This document shows positions 10,350 to 17,038 of a stretch of DNA of 36,567 nt, in pieces. The position numbers were made by a program, and so were the translations under genes. A model generated the notes under the pieces. It had not been told where the DNA came from. It searched no databases and was given only the letters and a program-made list of their open reading frames with translations. Source of the DNA: a virus; IMG/VR virus record IMGVR_UViG_3300024520_000239, positions 1 through 36,567 of that record; one strand, 5' to 3'. Each line of letters begins with the position of its first letter. Position 1 is the first letter of the stretch.

Positions 10350-10967
10350 ATGTGGCACAGTGACAGTTTAGGTGTCATACGGACACCAAAAGAAATAACG
10401 ATAAATGGTGTGACCCACCCTCGTCAGATATTCCGTAAGTGGTCGAAAGCTGAGTTGGCAGAGGCGGGAATTTATCCCGCTCGGGTAGAGACTCCGGACC
10501 AACGGTACTTCAACACTGGCGCGGAATCGATGAACCTTGTGGATGGTGAGATGGTTATCTCCTATGCCTCCACAGAAAAAGCGGTCGATGATCTGAAGGC
10601 AAACGTCATCTCAGCGATCAAAACAACCGTCGCCTCTTTACTCGCACCTTCTGATTGGAGAGTGATAAGAGAGATGGATGGTGGAACTGCTATGACAGAC
10701 GAGTGGAAGACTTATCGGAATGAAGTTCGCGGACACGGGAATGCGCTTGAGTCCGGAGTCCAGTCCTTCGCCAGTGTCGAGGCTATCCGCAATCATCAGA
10801 ATCATGCGGTCACAGAAGTAAGATACACAAGCACTTACGACGCAGAAGGAAAGGAGACGATCGGACCAGAGACGCAAGAGGCGAACCGCACTGTAGACAA
10901 AACTCATTGGGGTTGGCCCGAGGCACCGGACGCTGTTGCGGATCCGTATCATGTTAAATATTTATGA
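10350..10967 (+). CDS. Tail fibre assembly-like protein
   Basis: 205 aa. The central part (LLAPSDWRVIREMDGG, then TAMTDEWKTYRNEVR and a later VEAIRNHQNHAV segment) matches the pattern of phage proteins that follow fibre genes and carry a DUF4376 or tail-assembly type helical domain: a sentence-like core of L-x-x-[ST]-D-W, R, then a W-x-x-Y-R-x-x-[LV]-R motif. The N-terminus (ITINGVTHPRQIF) is a short beta region. It directly follows the giant fibre gene by three bases, the usual place of a fibre chaperone. Whether it is a chaperone or a virion part is not decidable here. Its end overlaps the next start by four bases (ATGA). Confidence 0.6.
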   Translation: MWHSDSLGVIRTPKEITINGVTHPRQIFRKWSKAELAEAGIYPARVETPDQRYFNTGAESMNLVDGEMVISYASTEKAVDDLKANVISAIKTTVASLLAPSDWRVIREMDGGTAMTDEWKTYRNEVRGHGNALESGVQSFASVEAIRNHQNHAVTEVRYTSTYDAEGKETIGPETQEANRTVDKTHWGWPEAPDAVADPYHVKYL

Positions 10968-11329
10968 TACGCATCCTTCTCCTTCTAGCCGGTCTGATGA
11001 CCGGTTTTTTTGTGTCTGCTGGACCCCCCGAAGATGCTAAGAAGTTGATGATCCCATTTCCAGTCATCTGTACTCCCGGCATGACCTCGATGATTTCTAG
11101 TCTAACGACCGACTACGCTGTAAATATTGCGATGACGTTCGAGGAGACACCTGTCACGGGAATAATTGTTGTGACTAATATTGAAACCCGCACTGCTGCT
11201 GTCCTGCACATCACGAATGATCGCGTGTGCCTAGTGTTCTCGGGCCTCAATCTACAATTGTTTGAAAGGCCAGAAGGAATGGCACCACCACAATCACAAG
11301 TACCCAATAGTTTCGATACGGAGAGTTAA
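10964..11329 (+). CDS. Small secreted protein with signal peptide
   Basis: 121 aa. The N-terminus MIRILLLLAGLMTGFFVSAG is a clear export signal: one Arg, a Leu-rich core and a likely cleavage after VSA. The mature part has two Cys (ICTPG and RVCLVF), beta-rich alternation and a Pro/Gln/Ser-rich tail. No family is recognised with certainty, although small exported proteins with a single domain of this size follow fibre genes in many aquatic phages. The start ATG overlaps the preceding TGA. Oddly, the signal-peptide codons also form a strong terminator hairpin (10989-11011), so expression of this and later genes may depend on antitermination. Confidence 0.65.
   Translation: MIRILLLLAGLMTGFFVSAGPPEDAKKLMIPFPVICTPGMTSMISSLTTDYAVNIAMTFEETPVTGIIVVTNIETRTAAVLHITNDRVCLVFSGLNLQLFERPEGMAPPQSQVPNSFDTES
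10989..11011 (+). terminator. Rho-independent terminator inside a coding region
   Basis: CCGGTC (10989-10994), loop TGAT, GACCGG (10999-11004), then seven T. The stem is perfect and immediately followed by the T-run. It lies within codons 9-16 of the exported protein gene. Confidence 0.75.
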
Positions 11330-11331
11330 CT

Positions 11332-12327
11332 ATGTCATGGTCCCAGCAATATCCCGGTCTAGGGATGACACCGATGAACCGCAGTCGTCTAGGACTGGGG
11401 GGGATGGGTGATCCAACCCAACAGTATGCGAATGACCCTTACCCGAGTATGCAGTCATCTATGATGCCGACTAATCCTTTTAGTCCGTTCTCGATGTCGT
11501 CCATGCTACCGCTTAACAAGTTCAGCGGATCCGGTATGGGCAACCTCTTAGGTGGTTATGGGATGATGAACCCGTGGGTGCAGAACCCCTGGGCCAACTA
11601 TCAGCCGACCCAGTGGGCTGGTCCTAACGCACACTATCCCAACTGGAACGACCCAGCGGGGCCATTTGCGAATGATGTAGCCATGATGGGTCCATATCCG
11701 GTACCGACAGATCCCTCTCTTCCCCCTCCGGTAGAGGTGCTTGATTCCTCAAATCCTCAAAGTCCCAATTGGGAAGGTCCGGATGATGAGAGGGTACAGG
11801 CGATGATCGACCGTACAAGACGAAATTCTCTCAATTTCTATCGGAACAACCCCGATCATCCTTTGTCTAAGTTTGATGCTGCTATTAGAAATGCTTTTGG
11901 AGTACGGCAATTAGACTCACCCGGACAATTAGCCGGTAAGCCACAGACTGTTCCACAGGGTTATACACCGCAAACTCAGCCAGACTACGGTACTGCCCCC
12001 TTTGGGACGATGGATATTCCAAACGCACAGGGTGATCTAAATCTTATGGATGCCAATGCCCAGATGAGGTCTAAAAATGCTGCGCTTGCAGCTTTAGCAA
12101 ATTCAGCTAGAAAACAAGAAGACGCACGCATAGCAGCAGACAAAACGCGTAACCAACAAAAAGCAGCAGCAGCACAAAAGGCAGCAGCAGCTAGAGAAGC
12201 AGAACAAGAACGTCAACGTCAACGTACAGCCAGGACTCGATCGATGGGAACAAGGGCTAGAGGTGGGCGAGATAGTAGTGGTACATCCGGTCCAACTGGA
12301 GGTATGGGGGGTCAGGGCTGGACCTGA
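11332..12327 (+). CDS. Low-complexity Met/Pro/Gly-rich protein, probably virion-associated
   Basis: 331 aa, no recognised domain. Residues 1-130 are rich in Met, Pro, Gly, Asn, Gln and Trp with few charges. Residues about 240-320 switch to an Ala/Arg/Gln/Lys-rich helix (KAAAAQKAAAAREAEQERQR) that should be coiled-coil or nucleic-acid binding, ending in a Gly/Ser/Arg tail. A GGAGAG site lies upstream of the start. It is the last long rightward gene of the tail region and is followed by the small genes from 12361. The composition resembles disordered structural proteins. The function is unknown. Confidence 0.6.
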   Translation: MSWSQQYPGLGMTPMNRSRLGLGGMGDPTQQYANDPYPSMQSSMMPTNPFSPFSMSSMLPLNKFSGSGMGNLLGGYGMMNPWVQNPWANYQPTQWAGPNAHYPNWNDPAGPFANDVAMMGPYPVPTDPSLPPPVEVLDSSNPQSPNWEGPDDERVQAMIDRTRRNSLNFYRNNPDHPLSKFDAAIRNAFGVRQLDSPGQLAGKPQTVPQGYTPQTQPDYGTAPFGTMDIPNAQGDLNLMDANAQMRSKNAALAALANSARKQEDARIAADKTRNQQKAAAAQKAAAAREAEQERQRQRTARTRSMGTRARGGRDSSGTSGPTGGMGGQGWT

Positions 12328-12360
12328 TAGAGGGTAGCTTATTTCTGAAAGGAGTCTCAG

Positions 12361-12612
12361 GTGGATCTATACAAAAATCAAGTCCGCTCGATCGACCGCA
12401 TCTTTGAGCGGATGATGTCTCTGACAGGTCATACCTCGCCCCTGGCGATGGTAGACCATATGTTCACCCGGCTGGAAAGCCACACCGAAGGAGAAGAAGT
12501 AACCCTGTGGAAGATGGTTCCTACGCGCTACCGCGTGGAGAAGGGCGAAGATGGAAGATTAGTCCTGGAACCGATTGTCGATTCCACCACAAATAATGCA
12601 GATACTTTATAA
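12361..12612 (+). CDS. Small conserved-type phage protein, 83 aa
   Basis: Starts with GTG at 12361 preceded by AAAGGAG (12348-12354) at six-base spacing, which fixes the start. The sequence is acidic and mostly helical (SIDRIFERMMSLTG, MVDHMFTRLESH), then a beta-like VTLWKMVPTRYRVEKGED. No cysteines, membrane segment or known motif. It opens the group of short rightward genes between the tail genes and the integrase. The function is not recognised. Confidence 0.6.
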   Translation: MDLYKNQVRSIDRIFERMMSLTGHTSPLAMVDHMFTRLESHTEGEEVTLWKMVPTRYRVEKGEDGRLVLEPIVDSTTNNADTL

Positions 12613-12654
12613 CCCCGATCGATTTCAATCAGACCCAAGCAAGAGAAAGATATC

Positions 12655-13068
12655 TTGTCCAATCAAAATAGGAGCAACCATGCAGACACCGTTTCGCATC
12701 CCAGATTTTCAAGAACGATATCGCAAAGCGGACACGAAGCGAGACAAGATGCAGGTGCTACGGGATTGGGCAAGGGTGACCGGCTTTCTGGGAGACGCAC
12801 CGGACATCTTCGAGGACTTCCAGGCGCAGGAAAGGAAAGCAGCCTAGCTTACTTTGCCAAGATTGTTTGGGTAGACACCTGCGGATCCGCAGGATGGGAT
12901 ACGCCAGAAGAAGTTGAGATACGAGAAGTAGAACAATGGGGTTGGGTTGTGTTTGAAGACGACACCCAACTCAAAGTTGCGGACACGTATGCAGAAGAAG
13001 AGTACTACGGTGTAACAGCGATCCCTAGAGGATGTATAACCCTGGTTACCCGCTTAGAGTTTTCCTGA
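12655..13068 (+). CDS. Small acidic protein; true start uncertain
   Basis: The frame is open from 12655, but the first ~60 codons run across the 55-aa gene at 12680 and read like a shadow (Arg/Ser/His/Gly-rich). From about codon 63 (12841) the sequence becomes protein-like: YFAKIVWVDTCGSAGWD, EVEIREVEQWGWVVFEDD, AIPRGCITLVTRLEFS. The real start is probably a non-ATG codon near 12800-12870, just past the upstream stop. The C-terminal part is a compact beta-rich acidic domain of a type found as small accessory phage proteins. Its end overlaps the leftward gene at 13046 by 23 bases. Confidence 0.45.
   Translation: MSNQNRSNHADTVSHPRFSRTISQSGHEARQDAGATGLGKGDRLSGRRTGHLRGLPGAGKESSLAYFAKIVWVDTCGSAGWDTPEEVEIREVEQWGWVVFEDDTQLKVADTYAEEEYYGVTAIPRGCITLVTRLEFS
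12680..12847 (+). CDS. Small protein, 55 aa
   Basis: The ATG at 12680 has an AGGAG site (12670-12674) at good spacing; a longer in-frame reading from 12575 lies mostly inside the previous gene and is unlikely. The product MQTPFRIPDFQERYRK... is highly charged and helical, with no recognised domain. It overlaps the start region of the following ORF in another frame. Likely a real small phage gene of unknown role. Confidence 0.55.
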   Translation: MQTPFRIPDFQERYRKADTKRDKMQVLRDWARVTGFLGDAPDIFEDFQAQERKAA

Positions 13069-13231
13069 TCGGTAATACCTCTGCCTCTGGACCCTCCAAC
13101 TTCTTCTGCACCTGCTCGAGGATCTGTTCTGCCCCCCACAGTGCGTTCTGCATATGTTCTTCTTCCGTACACTCTACAGCCAATGAGATGATACCCCTCG
13201 CTTGCGCGATCTTATCGCCCAAATTGTCCAT
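13046..13231 (-). CDS. Small helical protein, 61 aa
   Basis: Leftward ORF with an AAGGAAG ribosome site just upstream of its ATG (complement of 13232-13245). The product is mainly helical: QARGIISLAVECTEEEHMQN then ALWGAEQILEQVQKKLEGPE. Such short helical proteins with an ALWGAEQ-like core occur beside phage integrases. It is the last gene of the leftward transcript, after the integrase. The function is unknown. Confidence 0.5.
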   Translation of the reverse strand: MDNLGDKIAQARGIISLAVECTEEEHMQNALWGAEQILEQVQKKLEGPEAEVLPIRKTLSG

Positions 13232-13279
13232 AGTTGTTCTTCCTTTTTATTAGCGGATAGTTAAAGTCTATCAAGTGGT

Positions 13280-14509
13280 CTAACCCACTGGATGAGCTAC
13301 TGGAAACTGATACACCTTCCTTTCTTGTATAATCTTCCCAATCTGTTCTCCCCACCAAATCCAAGCCTCTTTCTTTTCTTTCTCCGGGTTGTAATGGTCG
13401 TATGCACGACCTATCCTGTCCGGTGGTAAGTTCCCACCGTCTTTCGTATGATTAACCATGCGGTGCGCTAAGTATTCTCCAAATCTCTCACTCACCCTGG
13501 TCACCATTGTTGACCGCATATCGTACAGAACAGGTGAGATGTCCGGACCCTGATCCATCTTCAGTCGCTTAACTACTTTGTGCATATCCTTCCCTAACTG
13601 ATCTTCCCTCACATGACCGCTTTCTGTATGGGCTGGGAGTAACCATCCCTCACCACCCACAGGTCGGGTCAACCACACTCGATGACGTTTGCGAGTCTTC
13701 ACCTGTTTGTTTGAAAGCACCCACCACCCCTCATGTATCTGAGAGGAGTGCATCTGGGCCACCTCTATAGGTCGTTGTCCAGTCAACAGCACCTGTCTGA
13801 TTGCCTCTTCCCGTACTGGGTTCCCGATGATGTGAAGATTGTTCCACAGTAAGCGAATCTCATCGTCTTCGAGCGGACGTTCCCTGATCGGTTTCTCATC
13901 CCTTTCCTGTTTGAAAGAAGTGGTTATGTCGAACTCCACGTACCTCTTTATCATTGCAAATGTGAATATGTTTGAGATCACCCGATGAAGGTTTCCCGCA
14001 GCAGCCGGTCCCCTCTCTATCCGGACTTTTAGCTTTAAGTCTCTCAATCTGTCTAAGCGGATATCGGCTATAGCGCAACTTGCGATGTCGTCTTTCAGAA
14101 GGACTCGTTTAATCTGCCCGTCATATCCGTTCAGAGTTTTATCTTTTATCTTCCCCTCACTTCTCTTATCCTCGATGTATTCCTGGGCAACCTGACCCAG
14201 CGTTTGCCGACAAGCTATGGCATCTAACTTTTCTTTCTTTTGAAGTTCATCAATCTGGTTGTCTACTTTGGGGTTCCCCCCTCTGCGTACTTTTGCATAG
14301 GCGGTCAGGTATTCTGTCTCTATATCCTTTTGCGTATCCGCAGGAAACACCCCTAATTTCATGTCATAATTCTGAGTATTGCGTGAGTACCGGTAGTAGA
14401 CTGAGACTTCCCCATTGGTTGCTACCCGGACATAGACCCCTCTTTCATCGAGGTTTAACTTGTATCTTTTGTCGCGTGGCTTGAGTGTACGAATTTGACT
14501 GATTTTCAT
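13280..14509 (-). CDS. int: Tyrosine-recombinase integrase (P4-type)
   Basis: 409 aa. The N-terminal ~60 residues (RGVYVRVATNGEVSVYYRY ... KLGVF) match the DUF4102 arm-binding domain of P4-like integrases. Residues ~103-200 are the SAM-like core-binding domain and ~210-385 the catalytic domain. Catalytic residues are R246 (LLTGQRPIEVA), R332 (YDMRST), a box-III His at H349 (YLAHRM) or H354, and the nucleophile Y370 (GRAYDHYN) near the conserved KEKKEAW helix. The usual box-II His is replaced by Tyr (Y329 in YDMR). An insertion of about ten residues separates H349 and Y370. It integrates and, with the excisionase, excises the genome. attP lies directly upstream. Confidence 0.9.
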   Translation of the reverse strand: MKISQIRTLKPRDKRYKLNLDERGVYVRVATNGEVSVYYRYSRNTQNYDMKLGVFPADTQKDIETEYLTAYAKVRRGGNPKVDNQIDELQKKEKLDAIACRQTLGQVAQEYIEDKRSEGKIKDKTLNGYDGQIKRVLLKDDIASCAIADIRLDRLRDLKLKVRIERGPAAAGNLHRVISNIFTFAMIKRYVEFDITTSFKQERDEKPIRERPLEDDEIRLLWNNLHIIGNPVREEAIRQVLLTGQRPIEVAQMHSSQIHEGWWVLSNKQVKTRKRHRVWLTRPVGGEGWLLPAHTESGHVREDQLGKDMHKVVKRLKMDQGPDISPVLYDMRSTMVTRVSERFGEYLAHRMVNHTKDGGNLPPDRIGRAYDHYNPEKEKKEAWIWWGEQIGKIIQERKVYQFPVAHPVG

Positions 14510-14511
14510 TA

Positions 14512-14530
14512 TGGTCCCTAGATGGTCCCT
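14512..14530 (+). repeat. Integrase arm-type repeats, left pair
   Basis: TGGTCCCTA at 14512-14520 and TGGTCCCT at 14523-14530 form direct repeats 11 bases apart, one helical turn. The same unit recurs three times at 14730-14760 on the other side of the tRNA-like core. Direct short repeats on both sides of a core next to int are the hallmark of arm-type integrase sites. The left pair begins two bases upstream of the integrase start codon. Confidence 0.7.
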
Positions 14531-14643
14531 CTTTTCATTTGATTTGGTAGATATGGATAGAGTTGAATAGATATGAATGTAGATGCAAGAAATGCTTGGG
14601 TGTAAGCCAATTTTAGAGAACTCTTATAGAAAAATCAAGCAAT

Positions 14644-14683
14644 GCCGGTGTAGCTCAGTTGGCAGAGCAGGGCATTCGTAATG
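14644..14683 (+). other. Candidate attP core: 5' half of a tRNA-Thr(CGU) gene
   Basis: The segment begins GCCGGTGTAGCTCAGTTGGC, with a D-arm stem GCTC/GAGC (14653-14668) and an anticodon loop TTCGTAA (14675-14681; anticodon CGT). It matches the 5' half of a proteobacterial tRNA-Thr gene of the thrW type. After 14683 the match stops: the 3' anticodon stem, T-arm and acceptor strand cannot be formed, so it is not a functional tRNA. Its place between the integrase and excisionase genes and between arm-type repeats makes it the likely attachment core. A TATAGA hexamer (14625-14630) lies just upstream and could act as a -10 for the rebuilt tRNA gene. Confidence 0.7.
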
Positions 14684-14719
14684 ATAAGGGTTCGATCAAG
14701 AAACCCTAGAAACAGGCAA

Positions 14720-14986
14720 TTATCGGGGGTGGTCCCTACTTTGGTCCCTAGCTGGTCCCACTCTTTCTATACTTGAAAAGTACGCTTGGAGTTCCGCTAC
14801 GTGCCAAGCGGTCAACCCGTTTGTGATCCGCACCCTGCGGGGGAAGTTCTCGTCCGTCTTCTCTAATCGGCGCAGTGTCATCTCACTAACGCCGATGACT
14901 TCCTTAACGTGCGGTGGTGTTACAAGAAGAGGTGACCCCACGCTACCCCCGGTTGTCCAGACCTTGGTCAGATTCGTAACTAACAT
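14720..14986 (-). CDS. xis: AlpA/MerR-like excisionase
   Basis: 88 aa. The core LLVTPPHVKEVIGVSEMTLR, continuing RRLEKTDENFPRRVRITNG and AWHVAELQAYFSS, is the pattern of AlpA-type winged-helix excisionases and regulators: helix-turn-helix with V-S-x-x-T-[LI]-x-R, then F-P-x-x-x-x-[IL] and a W-x-x-x-E-[VL] helix. These proteins bend attachment-site DNA and steer integrase to excision. The gene is separated from int by the attP region, so xis and int flank the core. The start is not firmly fixed; no good ribosome site precedes 14986. The C-terminal 12 residues are encoded by the arm-type repeats. Confidence 0.75.
   Translation of the reverse strand: MLVTNLTKVWTTGGSVGSPLLVTPPHVKEVIGVSEMTLRRLEKTDENFPRRVRITNGLTAWHVAELQAYFSSIERVGPARDQSRDHPR
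14730..14760 (+). repeat. Integrase arm-type repeats, right triplet
   Basis: TGGTCCCTA at 14730-14738 and 14742-14750, then TGGTCCCA at 14753-14760; start-to-start spacings are 12 and 11. They are in the same orientation as the left pair at 14512-14530. They lie inside the last codons of the excisionase gene and encode its repetitive GPARDQSRDHPR tail. Confidence 0.7.
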
Positions 14987-15013
14987 TTACGGATAAATTT
15001 GGCAGCGTGGGGA

Positions 15014-15268
15014 TCATAATTTTTCCAGCATTTGTCTCTCTATGTTCGTAATCCAAGGAACCGAGTTGTCATCTTCGTCATCATCATCTGGGGGATCGGG
15101 CAGCATCTGCCAATGCGAAACAAAGTCTGTAAGTCCTCTGTTTTCACCAATCAGTTCCCACTTGTGCTTTCCGTGATAAATACCAAGGTCAACTACGCCG
15201 ATCTTGTGTTCATAGACAAGAAGGACATCTCCGATGTGTGGGTTACTTCGACCGGTACTATTCCACAC
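15014..15268 (-). CDS. DUF551-like small protein
   Basis: 84 aa starting with GTG, which overlaps the stop of the upstream SSB gene by one base (TAGTG). The order NPHIGDVLLVYEH, VVDLGIYHGKHKWEL, VSHWQMLPDPPDD matches DUF551 proteins, whose mark is a terminal V-[ST]-H-W-x-x-[LI]-P-x-P-P. An acidic DDDDEDD stretch follows. DUF551 proteins are common in recombination and accessory segments of temperate phages. No biochemical role is established that I can state. Confidence 0.65.
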   Translation of the reverse strand: MWNSTGRSNPHIGDVLLVYEHKIGVVDLGIYHGKHKWELIGENRGLTDFVSHWQMLPDPPDDDDEDDNSVPWITNIERQMLEKL

Positions 15269-15744
15269 TAGAATGGAATGTCTCCTTTCTTCTCCTTAAC
15301 GGGGAAGTCCAAACCACCACTTCTTCCGTCTGCGATACGCTGGACTCTTTCTAAAAGAACCGTGTTGCCTTTCATAGTTCCTGTGTCGAACTCAGCAAAT
15401 TTAATTATTGCTCGGCACTTATCACCTTTTCGGATAACACTGGGATCAATCTCTGCGCCTTCCGCATTTTTGCAGGTAGGCTGGAATATGGACTTAGCTT
15501 TAGTAAGGATAAAGCCGGTGTCGTACTCACCTTCCCCCACCTTAAAAGGACTCCATCCTTCGCCATTCATTTGGTCGAATTTCGATAATTTACTTTGCAG
15601 TTCTTCCAGTGTTTGAGAGTCCGGTTTCAATCGCATTTGAATAGAATACTTTCCAGTATCCGTTCCTTTTACCACTTCCTTTTCTGTGAGATGTATAAAT
15701 CCCATTTCAAACTCACCGGTTAATACTTCGTCGCTCATTCGCAT
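15268..15744 (-). CDS. ssb: Phage single-stranded DNA-binding protein
   Basis: 158 aa. The central part has beta-strand patterning expected of an OB fold (KYSIQMRLKP, EGEYDTGFILTKAKS, KCRAIIKFAEFDTG, NTVLLERVQRI). The C-terminus is GLDFPVKEKKGDIPF, and the terminal DIPF is the protein-interaction tip typical of bacterial and phage SSBs. It sits in a leftward recombination cluster between a PD-(D/E)XK nuclease and a DUF551-like gene, where an SSB works with exonuclease products. The assignment rests mainly on the tail, strand pattern and context. Confidence 0.65.
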   Translation of the reverse strand: MRMSDEVLTGEFEMGFIHLTEKEVVKGTDTGKYSIQMRLKPDSQTLEELQSKLSKFDQMNGEGWSPFKVGEGEYDTGFILTKAKSIFQPTCKNAEGAEIDPSVIRKGDKCRAIIKFAEFDTGTMKGNTVLLERVQRIADGRSGGLDFPVKEKKGDIPF

Positions 15745-15754
15745 ATTTATAGCC

Positions 15755-16207
15755 TCAGTTAAGTTGATCCTGTGTTAATCCGTAAGTCAGTCCATACCCC
15801 AGGTCGATAAGATTCCCGTCATCAAACAACTCGTCCGCTGTGGCGTATCCGGCAAAGGTATAAGACGGCCACTCGCATAGCATGAGTGCATAGACATCTG
15901 CCGGGTTTAGGACTTTGTGCCTGACCGCTAATAAGCGACCGGACTGATACTTGGTGGTTTTGACATCGATCTTATGGCCGGTCTTGGTCATAGCATCGTA
16001 ATTGTCTTTCTCGCTCGATAGGTTTGGGTAGAGGTTCCACAACTTGCAGAACGCGATCTCTGCGCCGGATCCTAGTACGTCTATCTCGATGTCTGACTGC
16101 GGACCTTTCTTCATGTTAGGAACACCCTCTGCTCTGCACTGCTCCAGGCGCATGGTTCCTACATCTTTTGCAATCGATTGTTCCACGGGTGTCAAAGTGA
16201 TCTTCAC
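15755..16207 (-). CDS. PD-(D/E)XK nuclease-like protein
   Basis: 150 aa. The motif order is G-x-GAE (E50 in VLGSGAEIAFCK), then KIDVKTT with D81 and K83, followed by beta-strand RLLAVRH and an LNPADVYALML segment. This is the E...D-x-K active-site layout of the PD-(D/E)XK fold, as in T7 endonuclease I-like resolvases and many small phage nucleases. It lies directly after the split exonuclease, whose stop overlaps its start. It may cut branched or duplex DNA during recombination; the substrate is not visible from sequence. Confidence 0.65.
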   Translation of the reverse strand: MKITLTPVEQSIAKDVGTMRLEQCRAEGVPNMKKGPQSDIEIDVLGSGAEIAFCKLWNLYPNLSSEKDNYDAMTKTGHKIDVKTTKYQSGRLLAVRHKVLNPADVYALMLCEWPSYTFAGYATADELFDDGNLIDLGYGLTYGLTQDQLN

Positions 16208-16680
16208 TTATATCTCTGTTTGCCGATCGCTCGTTTCGTTTCTACCTGATCGTGCTTGAGCCGGTTAACATCCTTTGCTATCCGTCTCAGCGTGGGTGTG
16301 AACTTGACGCGCTTACACTGGAACCGACCGTGTGGCTTATCCGTCACCTCTTTGGGCAACCGAAACACGTACAGCCATTTAACCTTTTCCTTTTTGTTGA
16401 TCTGCTCGACCGCTATGGCATACAGGGCAAGCTGGATGAAGTGGTCGAAATTAACTCGCTTGCTTGTCTTGAAGTCTCCGATGCACAGGTCTTTGCCCAT
16501 GCGAAAGCGGACATCCAAGGTTCCACAGAAATCATGGGTCGGCTTGCGTGGGTTGGTGTAATAGATAACTTCCTCAGACGCTAGATACTCTGGATTGTTT
16601 TCTGTCTCCCAATCGAGGAAAGCATCTATCCCCATCCGCACACCATCGTGTACCGGTTTGTCTGGGTAGTTAACGTCCAT
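16204..16680 (-). CDS. RecB-like exonuclease, C-terminal half (D-x-K motif)
   Basis: 158 aa. It holds most of a Cas4/RecB-family PD-(D/E)XK active site: D56 in HDFCGTLDVRF, D69 and K71 in CIGDFKTSK, and the QLALYA helix motif (Q83...Y87). The N-terminal H-x-x-x-E helix expected ahead of these motifs is missing here and is found instead at the end of the upstream ORF (16670-17038). The ATG at 16680 overlaps that ORF's end by 11 bases. Upstream of the ATG this frame is open, so the two pieces look like one ~280-residue 5'-3' exonuclease that was split. Either a two-subunit enzyme, a +1 frameshift product, or a sequence error would explain it. Confidence 0.7.
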   Translation of the reverse strand: MDVNYPDKPVHDGVRMGIDAFLDWETENNPEYLASEEVIYYTNPRKPTHDFCGTLDVRFRMGKDLCIGDFKTSKRVNFDHFIQLALYAIAVEQINKKEKVKWLYVFRLPKEVTDKPHGRFQCKRVKFTPTLRRIAKDVNRLKHDQVETKRAIGKQRYK

Positions 16681-17038
16681 TTCTAATCCTGTGTTTAACG
16701 TGTTCTTCCAGCCACTTGTGGGTCAGGTTGCCGATACTGATCGCCTCGCCACTCACCCGCATATGTTTAGTCCTGGCCTGTTCTGCAAGGTCTGTGACGT
16801 TTAATTCGGTCAACTTGATCTCACCTTTCATCACACCTTTCAGAATCTCCAGCGTCTCTTCCCCAGCACAGGATGCAGACCAATACATGAGTCCGTCTAG
16901 GCCATCTCCCATCATCTTGGACATTCCGGTCACACCCATGACCTTTCGGTTGCCGATCTGGTAGCTGTGTCCTTTCTCGTAGAAGTCAATCTCCAGTCCT
17001 TGGATAAAATGTCTTGTTGGTATCTCAGATTCCGGCAA
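16670..17038 (-). CDS. RecB-like exonuclease, N-terminal half
   Basis: 122 aa from a TTG at 17038, chosen because GGAGG lies six bases upstream; a longer reading to 17125 overlaps the NinB-like gene and is not protein-like. The sequence GHSYQIGNRKVMGVTGMSKM, then LAEQARTKHMRVSGEA and IGNLTHKWLEEHV, is the usual N-terminal part of RecB/Cas4-type nucleases, with the H-x-x-x-E motif at H107/E111. It stops 11 residues after that motif, before the catalytic D-x-K region, which is supplied by the next ORF. Its start overlaps the stop of the NinB-like gene. See the 16204-16680 entry for the split. Confidence 0.65.
   Translation of the reverse strand: MPESEIPTRHFIQGLEIDFYEKGHSYQIGNRKVMGVTGMSKMMGDGLDGLMYWSASCAGEETLEILKGVMKGEIKLTELNVTDLAEQARTKHMRVSGEAISIGNLTHKWLEEHVKHRIRNGR

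Noticed and set aside
14641-14720. Functional tRNA-Thr gene
   Set aside because: The 3' anticodon stem, a proper T-arm and the acceptor 3' strand are missing; only the 5' half matches.
16670-16690. Classical -1 slippery site for the split exonuclease (GTTAAAC)
   Set aside because: The second ORF is in the +1 frame relative to the first; a -1 slip at this place would lead to a stop.
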